Assembly (NCBI GenBank): GCA_030431825.1
Contig: JAUIIJ010000001.1
Span: forward strand, 62,001-126,000
Direction: 5' to 3'
Source: Alphaproteobacteria bacterium
Lineage (GTDB): Bacteria; Pseudomonadota; Alphaproteobacteria; Rhodobacterales; Rhodobacteraceae
Length of the DNA stretch: 64,000 bases
Positions within the stretch are counted from its first letter, which is position 1; each line of letters starts with the position of its first letter. Below are positions 43,738 to 52,964 of the stretch, one piece after another. The notes beneath the pieces are model-generated. The model was not told the DNA's origin, did no database searches, and saw only the letters and a program-made list of their open reading frames with translations. Position numbers and translations under genes: made by a program.

Positions 43738-44007
43738 ATGGAAAAGACTGAAACCGAACTGATGCTGCGTGGATATGGGCTGACAACGGCGGAACTGTTT
43801 TATCACATGCCGGATTACACACATGTTCTGAACAGCTTCATCTGGCAGGATTATGACCTTGCACCGGACCATCCGGCGCTGTTCAAATTCGTGGAGTTCT
43901 GGCAGCGCGAGATTGACGGGCCGCTGCATTCCGTCCGCTTTACACACCGCAAGATGCTGTCGTCAGGTGAATGGCAGAACCAGGTCGGAGAGTTCACGCT
44001 GCACTGA
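43738..44007 (+). CDS. Usg family protein
   Basis: An 89-residue protein of the Usg-like family of alphaproteobacteria. It has the characteristic sequence LRGYGLTTAELFYHMPDYTHVLNSFIWQDYDLAPDHPALFKFVEFWQREIDGPLHSVRFTHRKMLSSGEWQNQVGEFTLH, here complete to the C-terminus. The ATG at 43738 has ACGAG 7 bases upstream; the in-frame ATG at 43705 would add 11 residues. Function is unproven; homologues near trp genes gave it its name. It is followed by 454 bases without a gene, starting with the second copy of the three-hairpin repeat. Confidence 0.85.
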   Translation: MEKTETELMLRGYGLTTAELFYHMPDYTHVLNSFIWQDYDLAPDHPALFKFVEFWQREIDGPLHSVRFTHRKMLSSGEWQNQVGEFTLH

Positions 44008-44461
44008 CGTCAGGATTGATGTCGCACGCCAGTGAATCTGCGGTACATATCGACAAACGACCGCTTGGGAACGATGCGGGCAAGGCCGTTGCAACGGCCT
44101 TGCAAACGCGAATTGAATTCGCGTTAAACGTCTTTTCAAGACGTTTGGGATCAATCCATGCACAGGCATTTCATGGCACTTCGGTTTGCGGCATGGCCAT
44201 CATCCGGTTTTCTACGCGGTTACCCTGCACCCATTGGAACTTATGTCCATATAGCTGTTGCCATCTGCCGATAATGCTGTGCGATCTGCTGCGGCTGGAA
44301 TTAGGTTGCTGTCACCGTTTCGAATTCCCGATCGGTCAAGGTCCCGGATATCGAGGTGGCGTCTGACACGGATCCCCTGGGAGCGGCAAAAGCGCGGGCA
44401 GCAGAAGGGGCAGTCCAGCACGTTTCAAGCCGCAGGTTCCGCCGCAGTTGCGTGGCGTGGC
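44008..44461. other. Non-coding gap with a repeat element
   Basis: 454 bases between the convergent usg and radical SAM genes. It holds the three-hairpin repeat at 44080-44146. From 44147 to 44461 I see no gene: open frames exist on both strands but lack ribosome-binding sites and good codon pattern. No clear terminator was seen. Confidence 0.5.
44080..44146. repeat. Three-hairpin palindromic repeat, copy 2 (reverse order)
   Basis: The same units as at 2951-3023 but in order C-B-A. C: GCAAGGCCGTT at 44080-44090, loop GC, and AACGGCCTTGC at 44093-44103. B: AACGCGAATT at 44105-44114, one base, AATTCGCGTT at 44116-44125. A: AAACGTCTT at 44126-44134, loop TTC, AAGACGTTT at 44138-44146. Stems are conserved and differences fall mostly in loops, spacers and the ends of the arms. 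It starts 72 bases after the usg stop; copy 1 also starts 72 bases after its upstream stop. Confidence 0.85.
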
Positions 44462-45415
44462 TCACGCAGAGCAACTCGCCCCGCCCAGAACGCAGAACTT
44501 GGCGCAGTGCGGATGGTTCAGATGCACGTCTCGCTCGGCCTCGGCAAGGGTCGCGCCGAGTTCGAATTCCGGCACGTAGGGCAGCAGGGTGCAGGCCAGC
44601 ACGGCGGGGTGTTCGGCCCCCTTGCGTTTGACCACCATGCGAGAGGAGGCGCACATGACATCCTGTGGCCGCTTGCCAAGAATGCCCCAACAGGCGGTGG
44701 TGATCTCGGGAACCTCGACGGTTTCATCCATTTCCGGGAACAGCACCAGTTCCGCCGGGTTTTGCGCGTCGATTGCAAAGCGATGCGCCTGAAACAGCGT
44801 CGCAAAGCCGGAGCGGGCCGAGGTCTCGCTTTCGTCGAACTGCGCCCGTCCGGCCACCGTCATCCGAATGCCGGTCTCGCGCAGCCACCTCATCCCGGCC
44901 AGCGTCTTGTCAAAACTGCCGGTGCCGCGTTCCTTGTCGTGAACGGTAGGGCTGTGATGGTCGAGCGAGACGCGCAATGTCAGTTTCGCGCCGAACTCTG
45001 CATGCAGGGCGGTGAGCCCATTTCGCACACGTTCGCGCATCATCGGGCGCATGGCATTGGTCAGGATCAGAACCTCGTACCCGCGCGACAGCGCGGCGCG
45101 GGCCATGTCGATCATCTGGGGATTCATGAAGGGTTCGCCGCCGGTAAACCCGATTTCGCGGATGGGCCATGCGCGTTCCGTTATCTGCTCGAGATAACCG
45201 ATGACCTCGCTCGCTGTCATGTAGACCAGGGCGTCATTCACCGGACTGCTCAGGATATAGCAATTCGCGCATTCAATGTTGCATTGCGTCCCGGTGTTGA
45301 ACCACAGCGTTTCCGGTTTGCCGAGTGATACCGACGCCCGCTCCTGGCCATCGGCGGTGACAAATGGATCCTGGAACTTGCCGGTATTGGCGGGTTTCGC
45401 GTCCAGATCTTTCAT
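44462..45415 (-). CDS. Radical SAM protein with C-terminal cysteine cluster
   Basis: A 317-residue radical SAM enzyme. The [4Fe-4S]-SAM motif is at Cys45, Cys49 and Cys52 (TQCNIECANCY), and GGEP at 92-95 binds SAM. The C-terminal third has six more cysteines (242, 255, 275, 304, 308, 315), the last three in HPHCAKFCVLGGASC, resembling a SPASM-type site for an auxiliary iron-sulfur cluster. Substrate is unknown; SPASM enzymes often modify peptides, but no short precursor peptide gene was seen next to it. It is flanked by a convergent usg and a divergent zwf. Confidence 0.85.
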   Translation of the reverse strand: MKDLDAKPANTGKFQDPFVTADGQERASVSLGKPETLWFNTGTQCNIECANCYILSSPVNDALVYMTASEVIGYLEQITERAWPIREIGFTGGEPFMNPQMIDMARAALSRGYEVLILTNAMRPMMRERVRNGLTALHAEFGAKLTLRVSLDHHSPTVHDKERGTGSFDKTLAGMRWLRETGIRMTVAGRAQFDESETSARSGFATLFQAHRFAIDAQNPAELVLFPEMDETVEVPEITTACWGILGKRPQDVMCASSRMVVKRKGAEHPAVLACTLLPYVPEFELGATLAEAERDVHLNHPHCAKFCVLGGASCSA

Positions 45416-45526
45416 TTGTCATCTTTCGTTGTGATAAGCATGAAACCGGTTTAGCCGAGGCAGGTCGGCGGAGAAACGTGACAATACAGCGATTGACACA
45501 GTTGTGATAGACCGCCGTCCTGGTGT

Positions 45527-45542
45527 ATGTGAGCGCTAACAT
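45527..45542 (+). promoter_or_regulatory. LacI-type operator before zwf
   Basis: ATGTGAGCGCTAACAT is a 16-base palindrome with seven of eight pairs matching and the central AGCGCT core typical of LacI/GalR-family operators. It ends 38 bases before the zwf start codon; TTGACA occurs at 45493-45498 and could be the -35 box, though no convincing -10 was found. Confidence 0.6.
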
Positions 45543-45580
45543 TCGACTTGAATCACCTAAACACGAGGGTAGGGCTGATC

Positions 45581-47038
45581 ATGGTATCACGAGTCATTCC
45601 GGTGGAGCCGTTCGATCTGGTGATATTCGGCGGCACGGGCGATCTTGCGCGGCGCAAGATCCTGCCGGCTCTTTATCGCCGGTTCTGCGCGGGGCAGATG
45701 CCCGAAGAGGCACGGGTTTTCGGGGCCGCGCGGTCCGAGCACGACATCGACGAATATCGCGCGATGGTGCGTGATGCGATCGTTGAATATGGCGGCGCTG
45801 CCGATGCGGACTGCCCGCAGCTGGAGGCGTTTCTCGCGCGCACCGATTACGTGAGGGTCGATGCGCGCGGCACCGATGGCTGGGAGGATCTGGCGGGCAG
45901 GATGCGCGAAGGGGCGGTGCGGGCGTTTTATTTCTCGGTGGCGCCGGCGCTGTTCGGCGATCTGGCAGAGCGGATCCACCTGCACGGGATGGCGACCGAA
46001 CAGTCACGTATCGTTGTCGAAAAGCCGTTTGGCCACGATCTGGCGACTGCGCGGGCGCTGAACGATACCCTGGCCGAGCATTTCGACGAGGGGCAGATTT
46101 ACCGCATCGATCATTATCTCGGCAAGGAAACCGTGCAGAACCTGATGGCGATTCGCTTTGGCAACATGCTGTTCGAGCCGCTCTGGAACAGCCAGTATGT
46201 GGACCACATCCAGATCACGGTCGCGGAAACCGTGGGGGTCGGGGGGCGTGGCGAGTATTACGACAAGGCCGGCGCGATGCGCGACATGGTGCAGAACCAT
46301 CTGATGCAGCTCTTGTGTCTGATCGCGATGGAGCCGCCGGCGAAGTTCGACCCGGACGCGGTGCGGGACGAAAAACTCAAGGTGATCCGGGCGCTGGACC
46401 CGGTCGAGCCGCATCACATCGTGCGTGGCCAGTACGAGGCGCTCGACGGCGAGCATCCGGGCTATCGCGAAGCGGCGGGCAATCCGCGCAGCAGCACCGA
46501 AAGCTATGTCGCCCTGAAGACGCATATCAGCAACTGGCGGTGGGCGGGCACGCCGTTCTACCTGCGCACGGGCAAACGGCTGGTGGCGCGCTCTTCGGTG
46601 ATCAGCGTGGTGTTCAAGGATGCGCCGCATTCGATTTTCGGACCAGAAGCCGGCCGGCACGCGAATGTCCTGTCGATCCGGTTGCAGCCGAACGAGGGCA
46701 TCACCCTGCAGGTGACGATCAAGGAACCGGGCCCTGGTGGCATGCGACTTGTCGATGTGCCGCTGGACATGACCTTTGCCGATGCGCTTGGCCCCGAAGG
46801 AGGCGATCCGCCGGACGCCTACGAACGGCTGATCATGGATGTGATCCGGGGCAACCAGACGCTGTTCATGCGCGGCGACGAGGTCGAGGCCGCCTGGGCC
46901 TGGGCCGATCCGGTCATCGCCGGATGGAAGGCGCGCGGAGAGGTGCCCAAACCCTATGAAAGTGGTAGTGTGGGTCCGGTCGACGCCGACCAGATGTTGC
47001 GGCGCGACGGTCGCATGTGGCGGGGTATCAAACCATGA
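45581..47038 (+). CDS. zwf: Glucose-6-phosphate 1-dehydrogenase
   Basis: First enzyme of the oxidative pentose phosphate and Entner-Doudoroff routes; 485 residues from the ATG at 45581. Dinucleotide motif GGTGDLA at 17-23, active-site motif RIDHYLGKE at 175-183 with the catalytic His, and the C-terminal family stretch FGPEAGRHANVLSIRLQPNEGI. The frame extends upstream to a TTG at 45548, but the ATG has AGGGT before it. Stop overlaps the start of pgl by four bases (ATGA), the first junction of the zwf-pgl-pgi operon. Confidence 0.96.
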   Translation: MVSRVIPVEPFDLVIFGGTGDLARRKILPALYRRFCAGQMPEEARVFGAARSEHDIDEYRAMVRDAIVEYGGAADADCPQLEAFLARTDYVRVDARGTDGWEDLAGRMREGAVRAFYFSVAPALFGDLAERIHLHGMATEQSRIVVEKPFGHDLATARALNDTLAEHFDEGQIYRIDHYLGKETVQNLMAIRFGNMLFEPLWNSQYVDHIQITVAETVGVGGRGEYYDKAGAMRDMVQNHLMQLLCLIAMEPPAKFDPDAVRDEKLKVIRALDPVEPHHIVRGQYEALDGEHPGYREAAGNPRSSTESYVALKTHISNWRWAGTPFYLRTGKRLVARSSVISVVFKDAPHSIFGPEAGRHANVLSIRLQPNEGITLQVTIKEPGPGGMRLVDVPLDMTFADALGPEGGDPPDAYERLIMDVIRGNQTLFMRGDEVEAAWAWADPVIAGWKARGEVPKPYESGSVGPVDADQMLRRDGRMWRGIKP

Positions 47039-47706
47039 ATATCGTAGAATACGCGGATCGCGAACTCGCGGCGATCGACCTGGCGAATACGCTTGCGGGG
47101 AGTCTCGAATCGGTCTTGCTGACACATGACCATGCCTCGCTTGCCGTTCCGGGGGGCACGACGCCCGGGCCGGTTTTCGATGCGCTCTGCGCCGCCGATC
47201 TCGACTGGAGCCGGGTGCATGTCTTTGCGACCGACGAACGGTGGGTGCCGCAGGACGATCCGCGCAGCAACGCTGGACTGATCGCGGCGCGGCTGCTGAC
47301 GGGGCGGGCGGCTGCGGCGACGCTGCTGCCGTTCCATGTGCCGGACTCCGATCCCGACGGCGTGCTGCCCGAGGTTGCGGCACGGCTGGAACCGGACCTG
47401 CCGATTTCGGTGCTTTTGCTCGGCATGGGCGAAGACATGCATACGGCCTCGCTGTTTCCCGGTGCGGATGGGCTGCAGGCGGCGCTCGCGGACGATGCGC
47501 CGATCCTGTCGGTCCTGCGGCCCGCAACGGTGCCGGAAACGCGGGTGAGCCTGAGCGCACGGGTGCTGAACGGCGCGATGGCAAAGCATCTGGTGATCTT
47601 TGGCGCCGAGAAGCGCGCGGCGCTGGAGAGGGCGCAGGATCTGCCTCCCGAACACGCGCCGGTTCGCGCGGTGCTGGACGAAATGACGATCCATTGGGCG
47701 GAGTGA
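47035..47706 (+). CDS. pgl: 6-phosphogluconolactonase
   Basis: Hydrolyses the lactone made by Zwf. The 223-residue protein belongs to the DevB/SOL family: LAVPGGTTPGPVFDALCAADLDWSRVHVFATDERWVPQDDPRSNAGLIAARLL is the signature, with the DERWVP loop and SN after it; later LPISVLLLGMGEDMHTASLFPGADGL holds the active-site His. ATGA overlap with zwf and 3 bases to pgi show one transcript. Nothing unusual. Confidence 0.95.
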   Translation: MNIVEYADRELAAIDLANTLAGSLESVLLTHDHASLAVPGGTTPGPVFDALCAADLDWSRVHVFATDERWVPQDDPRSNAGLIAARLLTGRAAAATLLPFHVPDSDPDGVLPEVAARLEPDLPISVLLLGMGEDMHTASLFPGADGLQAALADDAPILSVLRPATVPETRVSLSARVLNGAMAKHLVIFGAEKRAALERAQDLPPEHAPVRAVLDEMTIHWAE

Positions 47707-47709
47707 CAC

Positions 47710-49329
47710 ATGGTTGACTGGACCGGTCTGAAAAAACTGCACGAGACCGCGGCGTCGCGACAGATCCTCGACCTGTTCGCCGCTGATCCCGAACGCGCCG
47801 CGACATTTTCGGCGCAAGCCGGGGATCTGCGGCTGGATTATTCCAAGACGCTTGTCGATACGGAGATCATGGAGGCGCTCTTTGCGCTTTGCGACGAGGT
47901 CGATCTTGCCGCGCGGCGCGCGGCGATGTTCGCGGGCGAGCGGATCAACGAGACCGAGGACCGTGCGGTCCTGCACACGGCGCTGCGCAACCTCGATGGC
48001 GGTCCGGTGATCTCGGGCGGGGTCGATGTAATGCCCGGCGTGCTGCAGACGCTCTCGCGCATGCGTAGCTTTTCCGATTGCATCCGCTCGGGCGCGAAAC
48101 GTGGGGTTGGCGGTGCGTTTACCGATGTGGTGAATATCGGAATCGGCGGGTCCGATCTTGGTCCGGCGATGGCGACGCTCGCCTTGTCGCCCTATCACGA
48201 CGGCCCGCGCTGCCATTTCGTATCCAACGTGGACGGAGCCCATATCGCCGACACCCTGCGCGGTCTGGATCCCGAGACGACGCTGGTCATCGTGGCGTCA
48301 AAGACATTCACTACCATCGAGACCATGACCAATGCCCGCACCGCGCGGGCCTGGCTTGTGGAGGGCGGCGGCGATCCGGCGATGCAATTCGCGGCGCTCT
48401 CGACGGCAGAGGACCGGACGGCGGAATTCGGTATCGACGATGCACATGTCTTCGGGTTCGAGGATTGGGTAGGCGGACGCTACTCGGTCTGGGGACCGAT
48501 CGGGCTGTCGCTGATGCTTGCCATCGGCCCGGCGGCCTTTGATGCGTTTCTCAGGGGCGGTCAGGCGATGGACCGGCACTTCCAGGCCGCGGCATGGCAC
48601 GAGAACCTGCCGGTGCTGCTTGCTCTGATCGGGATATGGCATCATCAGGTCTGCGGATATCCGACGCGCGCGGTGCTGCCTTACGATCAGCGCCTCGCGC
48701 GCCTGCCGGCCTATCTGCAGCAACTCGAGATGGAATCCAACGGCAAGAGTGTGGCAATGGATGGCGGCGACCTAGCGGTTGCGTCGGGGCCGGTCGTCTG
48801 GGGGGAACCGGGCACCAATGGCCAGCATGCGTTCTATCAGCTGATCCATCAGGGAACCGGTGTCGTGCCATGCGAATTCATGGTGGCGGCGCAGGGGCAC
48901 GAACCGGATCTTGCGCATCAACATCGCCTGCTGGTGGCGAATTGCCTGGCGCAATCGGAAGCGCTGATGCGCGGGCGATCGCTCGACGAGGCGCGCGCGC
49001 GCATGGCGGCGCAGGGGTTCGAGGGGGCCGAACTCGAGCGTCAGGCGCGGCATCGGGTATTTCCCGGAAACCGTCCGTCGACGACGCTGGTCTATCCGCT
49101 GCTGACGCCGTTTCAACTGGGCCAGATCATCGCGCTCTATGAGCACAGGGTTTTTGTCGAAGGGGTCATCCTGGGCATCAATTCCTTTGACCAATGGGGG
49201 GTCGAGCTTGGCAAGGAACTGGCGACGACCCTGGGGCCGGTGGTCGATGGAACGCAGGCTGCCTCGGGCAAGGACGGCTCGACCGCCGCGCTTGTCGAAT
49301 ATGTGCATCGGCACGGTGGTGCCGCCTGA
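47710..49329 (+). CDS. pgi: Glucose-6-phosphate isomerase
   Basis: Interconverts glucose 6-phosphate and fructose 6-phosphate; 539 residues. Clear motifs: [54 protein letters not shown], the [19 protein letters not shown] signature, [27 protein letters not shown], and the C-terminal [13 protein letters not shown]. In an operon with zwf and pgl it lets fructose 6-phosphate be recycled into the Entner-Doudoroff route. The 3' side ends at a palindromic repeat region (49337-49410). Confidence 0.96.
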   Translation: MVDWTGLKKLHETAASRQILDLFAADPERAATFSAQAGDLRLDYSKTLVDTEIMEALFALCDEVDLAARRAAMFAGERINETEDRAVLHTALRNLDGGPVISGGVDVMPGVLQTLSRMRSFSDCIRSGAKRGVGGAFTDVVNIGIGGSDLGPAMATLALSPYHDGPRCHFVSNVDGAHIADTLRGLDPETTLVIVASKTFTTIETMTNARTARAWLVEGGGDPAMQFAALSTAEDRTAEFGIDDAHVFGFEDWVGGRYSVWGPIGLSLMLAIGPAAFDAFLRGGQAMDRHFQAAAWHENLPVLLALIGIWHHQVCGYPTRAVLPYDQRLARLPAYLQQLEMESNGKSVAMDGGDLAVASGPVVWGEPGTNGQHAFYQLIHQGTGVVPCEFMVAAQGHEPDLAHQHRLLVANCLAQSEALMRGRSLDEARARMAAQGFEGAELERQARHRVFPGNRPSTTLVYPLLTPFQLGQIIALYEHRVFVEGVILGINSFDQWGVELGKELATTLGPVVDGTQAASGKDGSTAALVEYVHRHGGAA

Positions 49330-49336
49330 CAGGGGC

Positions 49337-49410
49337 AGGGGGCGCTGCCCCCTCCGGTGAAAATCGCGATTTTCACCGTTCACCCCCGGAGTATTTCTGC
49401 AAAGATGAAG
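49337..49410. repeat. Palindrome cluster with conserved tail after pgi
   Basis: First hairpin: AGGGGGC at 49337-49343, GCT, GCCCCCT at 49347-49353. Second: a perfect 24-base palindrome at 49355-49378 (arms CGGTGAAAATCG and its complement). Then a tail CACCCCCGGAGTATTTCTGC AAAGATGAAG at 49381-49410. From memory, very similar tails recur between genes in many Rhodobacterales genomes. It may act as terminator for pgi and the convergent thioesterase gene. Confidence 0.7.
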
Positions 49411-49417
49411 CGGCGGT

Positions 49418-49894
49418 TCAGGCCGGCGGGCTTGCGGCTTCCTGCTCTTCGAACTGCTGCCTGAGGCTGGCGGGCAGCGGCATGCGTCCGGCGCCGTCGG
49501 GCGTGAGCAGGACCATCACGGCGGTCAGGGTGGCGCGCAGATCGCCTGACCAGAGTTGTTGTTCGAGCGTGTAGGACGTGGTCCGGAAGGCGCTCACGCG
49601 GGCGGTGGCGACGTAGTCTTCGCCCATCACCATTTCGCGGATGAATTGCATGTTGGCGTTGCGCAGGACCAGGCGCGGCTTGCCGTCCGGCGCGAAGTGG
49701 CGGGCACAGAACATGTCGAAATGTGCAACCCGCAGGGTTTCGAACCAGCCCATGTAGGATTTGTTGTTGACGTGGTGCAGGATGTCGAGTTCGGCATAGC
49801 GCACGCGATCCGCCAGGGCGAGGGTTTGCGGCGTGGCGAGCCCGGCGGCAAGCTGTTCGGGCGGGCTCAGCGGTGAGTGGTAACGCAAGGTCAT
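49418..49894 (-). CDS. Acyl-CoA thioesterase (hotdog fold)
   Basis: A 158-residue 4HBT-type thioesterase. The active-site region DRVRYAELDILHHVNNKSYMGWFETLRVAHFD is typical, with an acidic residue and HVNN in the catalytic helix. The rest (NANMQFIREMVMGEDYVATARVSAFRTTSYTLEQQLWSGDLRATLTAVMVLLT) gives the hotdog sheet. The ATG at 49894 was taken because MTLRYHSPLSP is a good start and upstream residues look random. It diverges from the DmdB-like ligase gene (194 bases), which suggests related acyl-CoA metabolism. Substrate unknown. Confidence 0.88.
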   Translation of the reverse strand: MTLRYHSPLSPPEQLAAGLATPQTLALADRVRYAELDILHHVNNKSYMGWFETLRVAHFDMFCARHFAPDGKPRLVLRNANMQFIREMVMGEDYVATARVSAFRTTSYTLEQQLWSGDLRATLTAVMVLLTPDGAGRMPLPASLRQQFEEQEAASPPA

Positions 49895-50088
49895 TGGCCA
49901 AATGGCTATCCGGAGCGCGATTTCGGGGCAAGCCCGATATTGCCATCGCGGGGCAACCTTGGCAGGCTGCGCAGAGGAGGAGACGGACAGACGGGCGACC
50001 TGCACGGTCGGACCCGTGACGACGCCTTATCTATCCGGAAGCCGTACGGGCCTGTGCCCGTCCAGAAGCATTTTACGAGGAGCCTTGC

Positions 50089-51708
50089 ATGCTGGGCCAG
50101 ATGATGACTGCACCCCTGCTGATTTCGTCGCTGATCGATCACGCCGCGACCTATCATGGCGACACCGAGATCGTGTCGGTCGAAACGTCGGGGGGCGTGA
50201 CCCGCACGAACTGGCGCGACGTGGCGCGCAATTCCCGCAAGCTGGGATCGGCGCTGCACAAGCTTGGACTTGCACCGCAGGCACGCTGTGGCACGATCGC
50301 GTGGAACAACCGGCGCCACCTGGAGATCTATTTCGGCGTGTCGGGGGCGGGGTTCGTCTGTCACACCATCAACCCGCGCCTGTTTCCCGAACAGCTGATC
50401 TATATCATCAACCATGCGGATGATCAGGTTCTGTTTCTCGATGCGACCTTCCTGCCGATCGTTGCAAAGCTCGGCGAGCACCTGCCCAATCTCAAGCATG
50501 TGGTCCTGATGGGTCCGCGTGACGAGGCATTGGCCGAACAGGTGCCGGGTCTGATGTTCTATGACGAACTCATCGAAACCGGTGACGAGAATTACGAATG
50601 GCCGGTGTTCGACGAGAATACCGCCTCGAGCCTGTGTTACACGTCGGGGACCACCGGAAACCCCAAGGGCGTGCTGTATTCGCATCGTTCCACGCTGTTG
50701 CACAGCTATGCGGCCAACCTGGCGGATACGCTCGGGTTGACGGCGATGGATGTGGTGATGCCCGTGGTGCCGATGTTCCACGTCAATGCCTGGGGTGTGC
50801 CCTATTGCGCGGCGATGGCCGGGAGCCGGCTGGCGATGCCGGGGCCGGGGCTGGATGGCGAGAGCCTGGTCAAGCTGATCGACGGGTATCAGGTGACGAT
50901 GGCACTGGGTGTGCCGACCATCTGGCTGGGATTGCTGGCGCATGCCAAGCGCATGGGCAGCAAGCTGGACAGCCTCAAGCGTACGGTTGTCGGCGGGTCG
51001 GCCTGCCCCCCGTCGATGATGAAGCAGTTCCGCGAGGATTTCGGCGTCGATACAATTCATGCGTGGGGCATGTCCGAGATGAGTCCGCTGGGTTCGGTGA
51101 ATATCCCGCTGGCCAAGCACCTTGAACTGCCCATCGAGGCGCAGCACAAGGTGCGTGAAAACCAGGGTCGCCCGCCATTCGGCGTCGAACTGAAGGTGGT
51201 GGACGAAGAGGGCAGGACGCTGCCGAACGACGGAGAGACGCAGGGCGATCTTCTGGTGCGGGGGCATTGGGTCATCGACAGCTATTTCCGCATGGAAGAT
51301 CAGCAAACGTTGCAGGACGGCTGGTTCGCGACAGGAGATGTCGCGACGATCGATCCGGACGGTTTCATGACGATCCGCGACAGGTCCAAGGATATCATCA
51401 AGTCCGGCGGGGAATGGATCAGCTCTGTCGAGCTTGAGAATATCGCCATGGCGCATCCCAAGCTGGCCAATGCCGCCGTCATCGGGGTGCGGCACCTGAA
51501 ATGGGACGAGCGCCCGTTGCTAGTTGCGGTTGTCGCCGAAAACGAAGCGCCGACCGAGGAAGAGTTGCTGGCTTTCTATGACGGCAAGATCGCGAGCTGG
51601 CAGGTGCCCGACAAGGTGGTGTTCGTGGATGAACTGCCGCTCAACGCGACGGGCAAGGTGCTGAAACGGACGCTGCGCGAACAGTTTGCCGATGCGTTGA
51701 CCGGCTGA
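50089..51708 (+). CDS. Acyl-CoA synthetase, DmdB-like (3-methylmercaptopropionyl-CoA ligase)
   Basis: ANL-superfamily ligase of 539 residues that activates a carboxylic acid through an acyl-adenylate. ATP motif [11 protein letters not shown] at 184-194, then [48 protein letters not shown], and catalytic Lys523 in NATGKVLKR. Length, the [16 protein letters not shown] start, Trp235 after MFHVNAW, and Lys523 agree with what I remember of roseobacter DmdB, which makes MMPA-CoA in DMSP demethylation. It could instead be a medium-chain fatty acid ligase; the other dmd genes are not in the window. Confidence 0.75.
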   Translation: MLGQMMTAPLLISSLIDHAATYHGDTEIVSVETSGGVTRTNWRDVARNSRKLGSALHKLGLAPQARCGTIAWNNRRHLEIYFGVSGAGFVCHTINPRLFPEQLIYIINHADDQVLFLDATFLPIVAKLGEHLPNLKHVVLMGPRDEALAEQVPGLMFYDELIETGDENYEWPVFDENTASSLCYTSGTTGNPKGVLYSHRSTLLHSYAANLADTLGLTAMDVVMPVVPMFHVNAWGVPYCAAMAGSRLAMPGPGLDGESLVKLIDGYQVTMALGVPTIWLGLLAHAKRMGSKLDSLKRTVVGGSACPPSMMKQFREDFGVDTIHAWGMSEMSPLGSVNIPLAKHLELPIEAQHKVRENQGRPPFGVELKVVDEEGRTLPNDGETQGDLLVRGHWVIDSYFRMEDQQTLQDGWFATGDVATIDPDGFMTIRDRSKDIIKSGGEWISSVELENIAMAHPKLANAAVIGVRHLKWDERPLLVAVVAENEAPTEEELLAFYDGKIASWQVPDKVVFVDELPLNATGKVLKRTLREQFADALTG

Positions 51709-51866
51709 TCGGCGGCAGCGGAGTGCCGAAAACGCAAGAAGGTGCGGACCCATGTGGCCCGCCCTTTTCGTTTGCGGCCCATCGCAGGTCAAATGGGGGT
51801 TGTCGCAGGGTTTTGTTTATGCTCGAATCCCTTATGCTTAGGCAGTCTCCTGGTTTGGAAGAATAA

Positions 51867-52352
51867 ATGTCCCGCGATATCGACTATGGAAATCTGATGC
51901 ACGCAGCGATGCGCGGGCTGATCAAGTCCGTTCTGCAGGATGTGGCAGAGAATGGCCTGCCCGGTGCGCATCACTTCTTTATCACCTTCGACACCTCGCA
52001 TCCTGGCGTCGAGCTGGCCGATTGGCTGAGTGATCGCTATCCGGGCGAGATGACCGTGGTCATGCAGCACTGGTTCGACAACCTTGATGTCGGTGACGAC
52101 GGGTTTGCAGTTACCCTGAATTTCGGTGACGCGCCGGAACCGCTGTATATTCCCTATGATGCGATCAAGACCTTTGTGGACCCGTCCGTCGAATTCGGAT
52201 TGCGTTTCGAAAACGCGGAAGAAGAGGAAGAGCCGGACGAGGTCGAGGCGCTGATGCCGGCGGCGATCAATACCGATCACGCGCAGGAAGACGAGGCGAC
52301 GGCGGAAAAGGCCGATGCCGAGATCGTGTCGCTCGACAGTTTCCGAAAATAG
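51867..52352 (+). CDS. sspB: SspB family ClpXP adaptor
   Basis: Alphaproteobacterial SspB, 161 residues, which tethers ssrA-tagged proteins to ClpXP. The substrate-binding domain covers residues 1-~115: DIDYGNLMHAAMRGLIKSVLQDVAENGLPGAHHFFITFDTSHPGVELADWLSDRYPGEMTVVMQHWFDNL. A long acidic linker (EEEEEPDEVEAL...) leads to the C-terminal ClpX-binding tail VSLDSFRK. The layout domain-linker-short motif is the standard one. Single gene. Confidence 0.92.
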   Translation: MSRDIDYGNLMHAAMRGLIKSVLQDVAENGLPGAHHFFITFDTSHPGVELADWLSDRYPGEMTVVMQHWFDNLDVGDDGFAVTLNFGDAPEPLYIPYDAIKTFVDPSVEFGLRFENAEEEEEPDEVEALMPAAINTDHAQEDEATAEKADAEIVSLDSFRK

Positions 52353-52409
52353 CGACCGGGGCAGAGGGGGGTGGCCGAAACGTCGGGTTGGCGCGGCCGG
52401 TCGTCCGCC

Positions 52410-52964
52410 TCAGTTCCGTTTCAGGAACACATCGGTCGTTCGGGTTTCCTTGCCATTCGCGGTTCGGGTGAATTTCAGATCCAGCCCGCCTTGCGTCAGC
52501 GTGCGGTCGAACTGCTGCATCTCGTAGCCACCGCTGTCATTCACGAAGAGCGAAAACACCGTCAGCGTATCCCCCTCGATGCGCGCCCAGACATAGGGTT
52601 CGCCACGCATCGGATCGAGTTGGGTCTGGTGGCCAAAGACATTGCGTTTCATCGCCGCGGCGAACACGCCGTCGCGATCGGTCGGCAGGAAATCGATCAC
52701 GAATGTCGCTTCCTTGATGCGGTTTTCCGACTTGTACCGGGTGGTCGTCCATTCGACCGAAAACCCCTTCCGGGTCTGGCTGATGGTGACGCTCATGTCG
52801 CGCGGCTCGGTGGTGCCGTCCATGTCGATCATCTCGGCCGAACCGGTGTAGTGGCCGACGAAACGTCCGATATCCGCCCGGGCCCCGGTTGCCGCAAGGC
52901 ACAGGAGGGCGATGGCGATCAGCGACCGTATCGCGTGGTCGAACCGGACATGATTGGACGTCAT
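52410..52964 (-). CDS. Exported protein of unknown function
   Basis: Unrecognised 184-residue protein with an N-terminal signal peptide (hydrophobic core [14 protein letters not shown], cleavage probably after ARA before DIGRFVG). The mature part is mostly beta: [56 protein letters not shown] and [44 protein letters not shown]. It looks like a lipocalin-like or YceI-like small beta barrel of the periplasm, but no signature is decisive. Start ATG at 52964; the frame continues upstream without coding character. It diverges from fumC. Confidence 0.7.
   Translation of the reverse strand: MTSNHVRFDHAIRSLIAIALLCLAATGARADIGRFVGHYTGSAEMIDMDGTTEPRDMSVTISQTRKGFSVEWTTTRYKSENRIKEATFVIDFLPTDRDGVFAAAMKRNVFGHQTQLDPMRGEPYVWARIEGDTLTVFSLFVNDSGGYEMQQFDRTLTQGGLDLKFTRTANGKETRTTDVFLKRN

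Noticed and set aside
43971-44366. 131-codon frame on + after usg, through the three-hairpin repeat
   Set aside because: Begins inside usg, has no ribosome-binding site and reads through palindromes; no recognisable domain.
46004-47806. 600-codon frame on - opposite zwf and pgl
   Set aside because: Arg/Pro/Ala-rich antisense shadow; zwf, pgl and pgi on + account for the region fully.
52353-52409. CGACCGG and CCGGTCG arms after sspB as a terminator
   Set aside because: The loop is around 40 bases and there is no T-run; not convincing.
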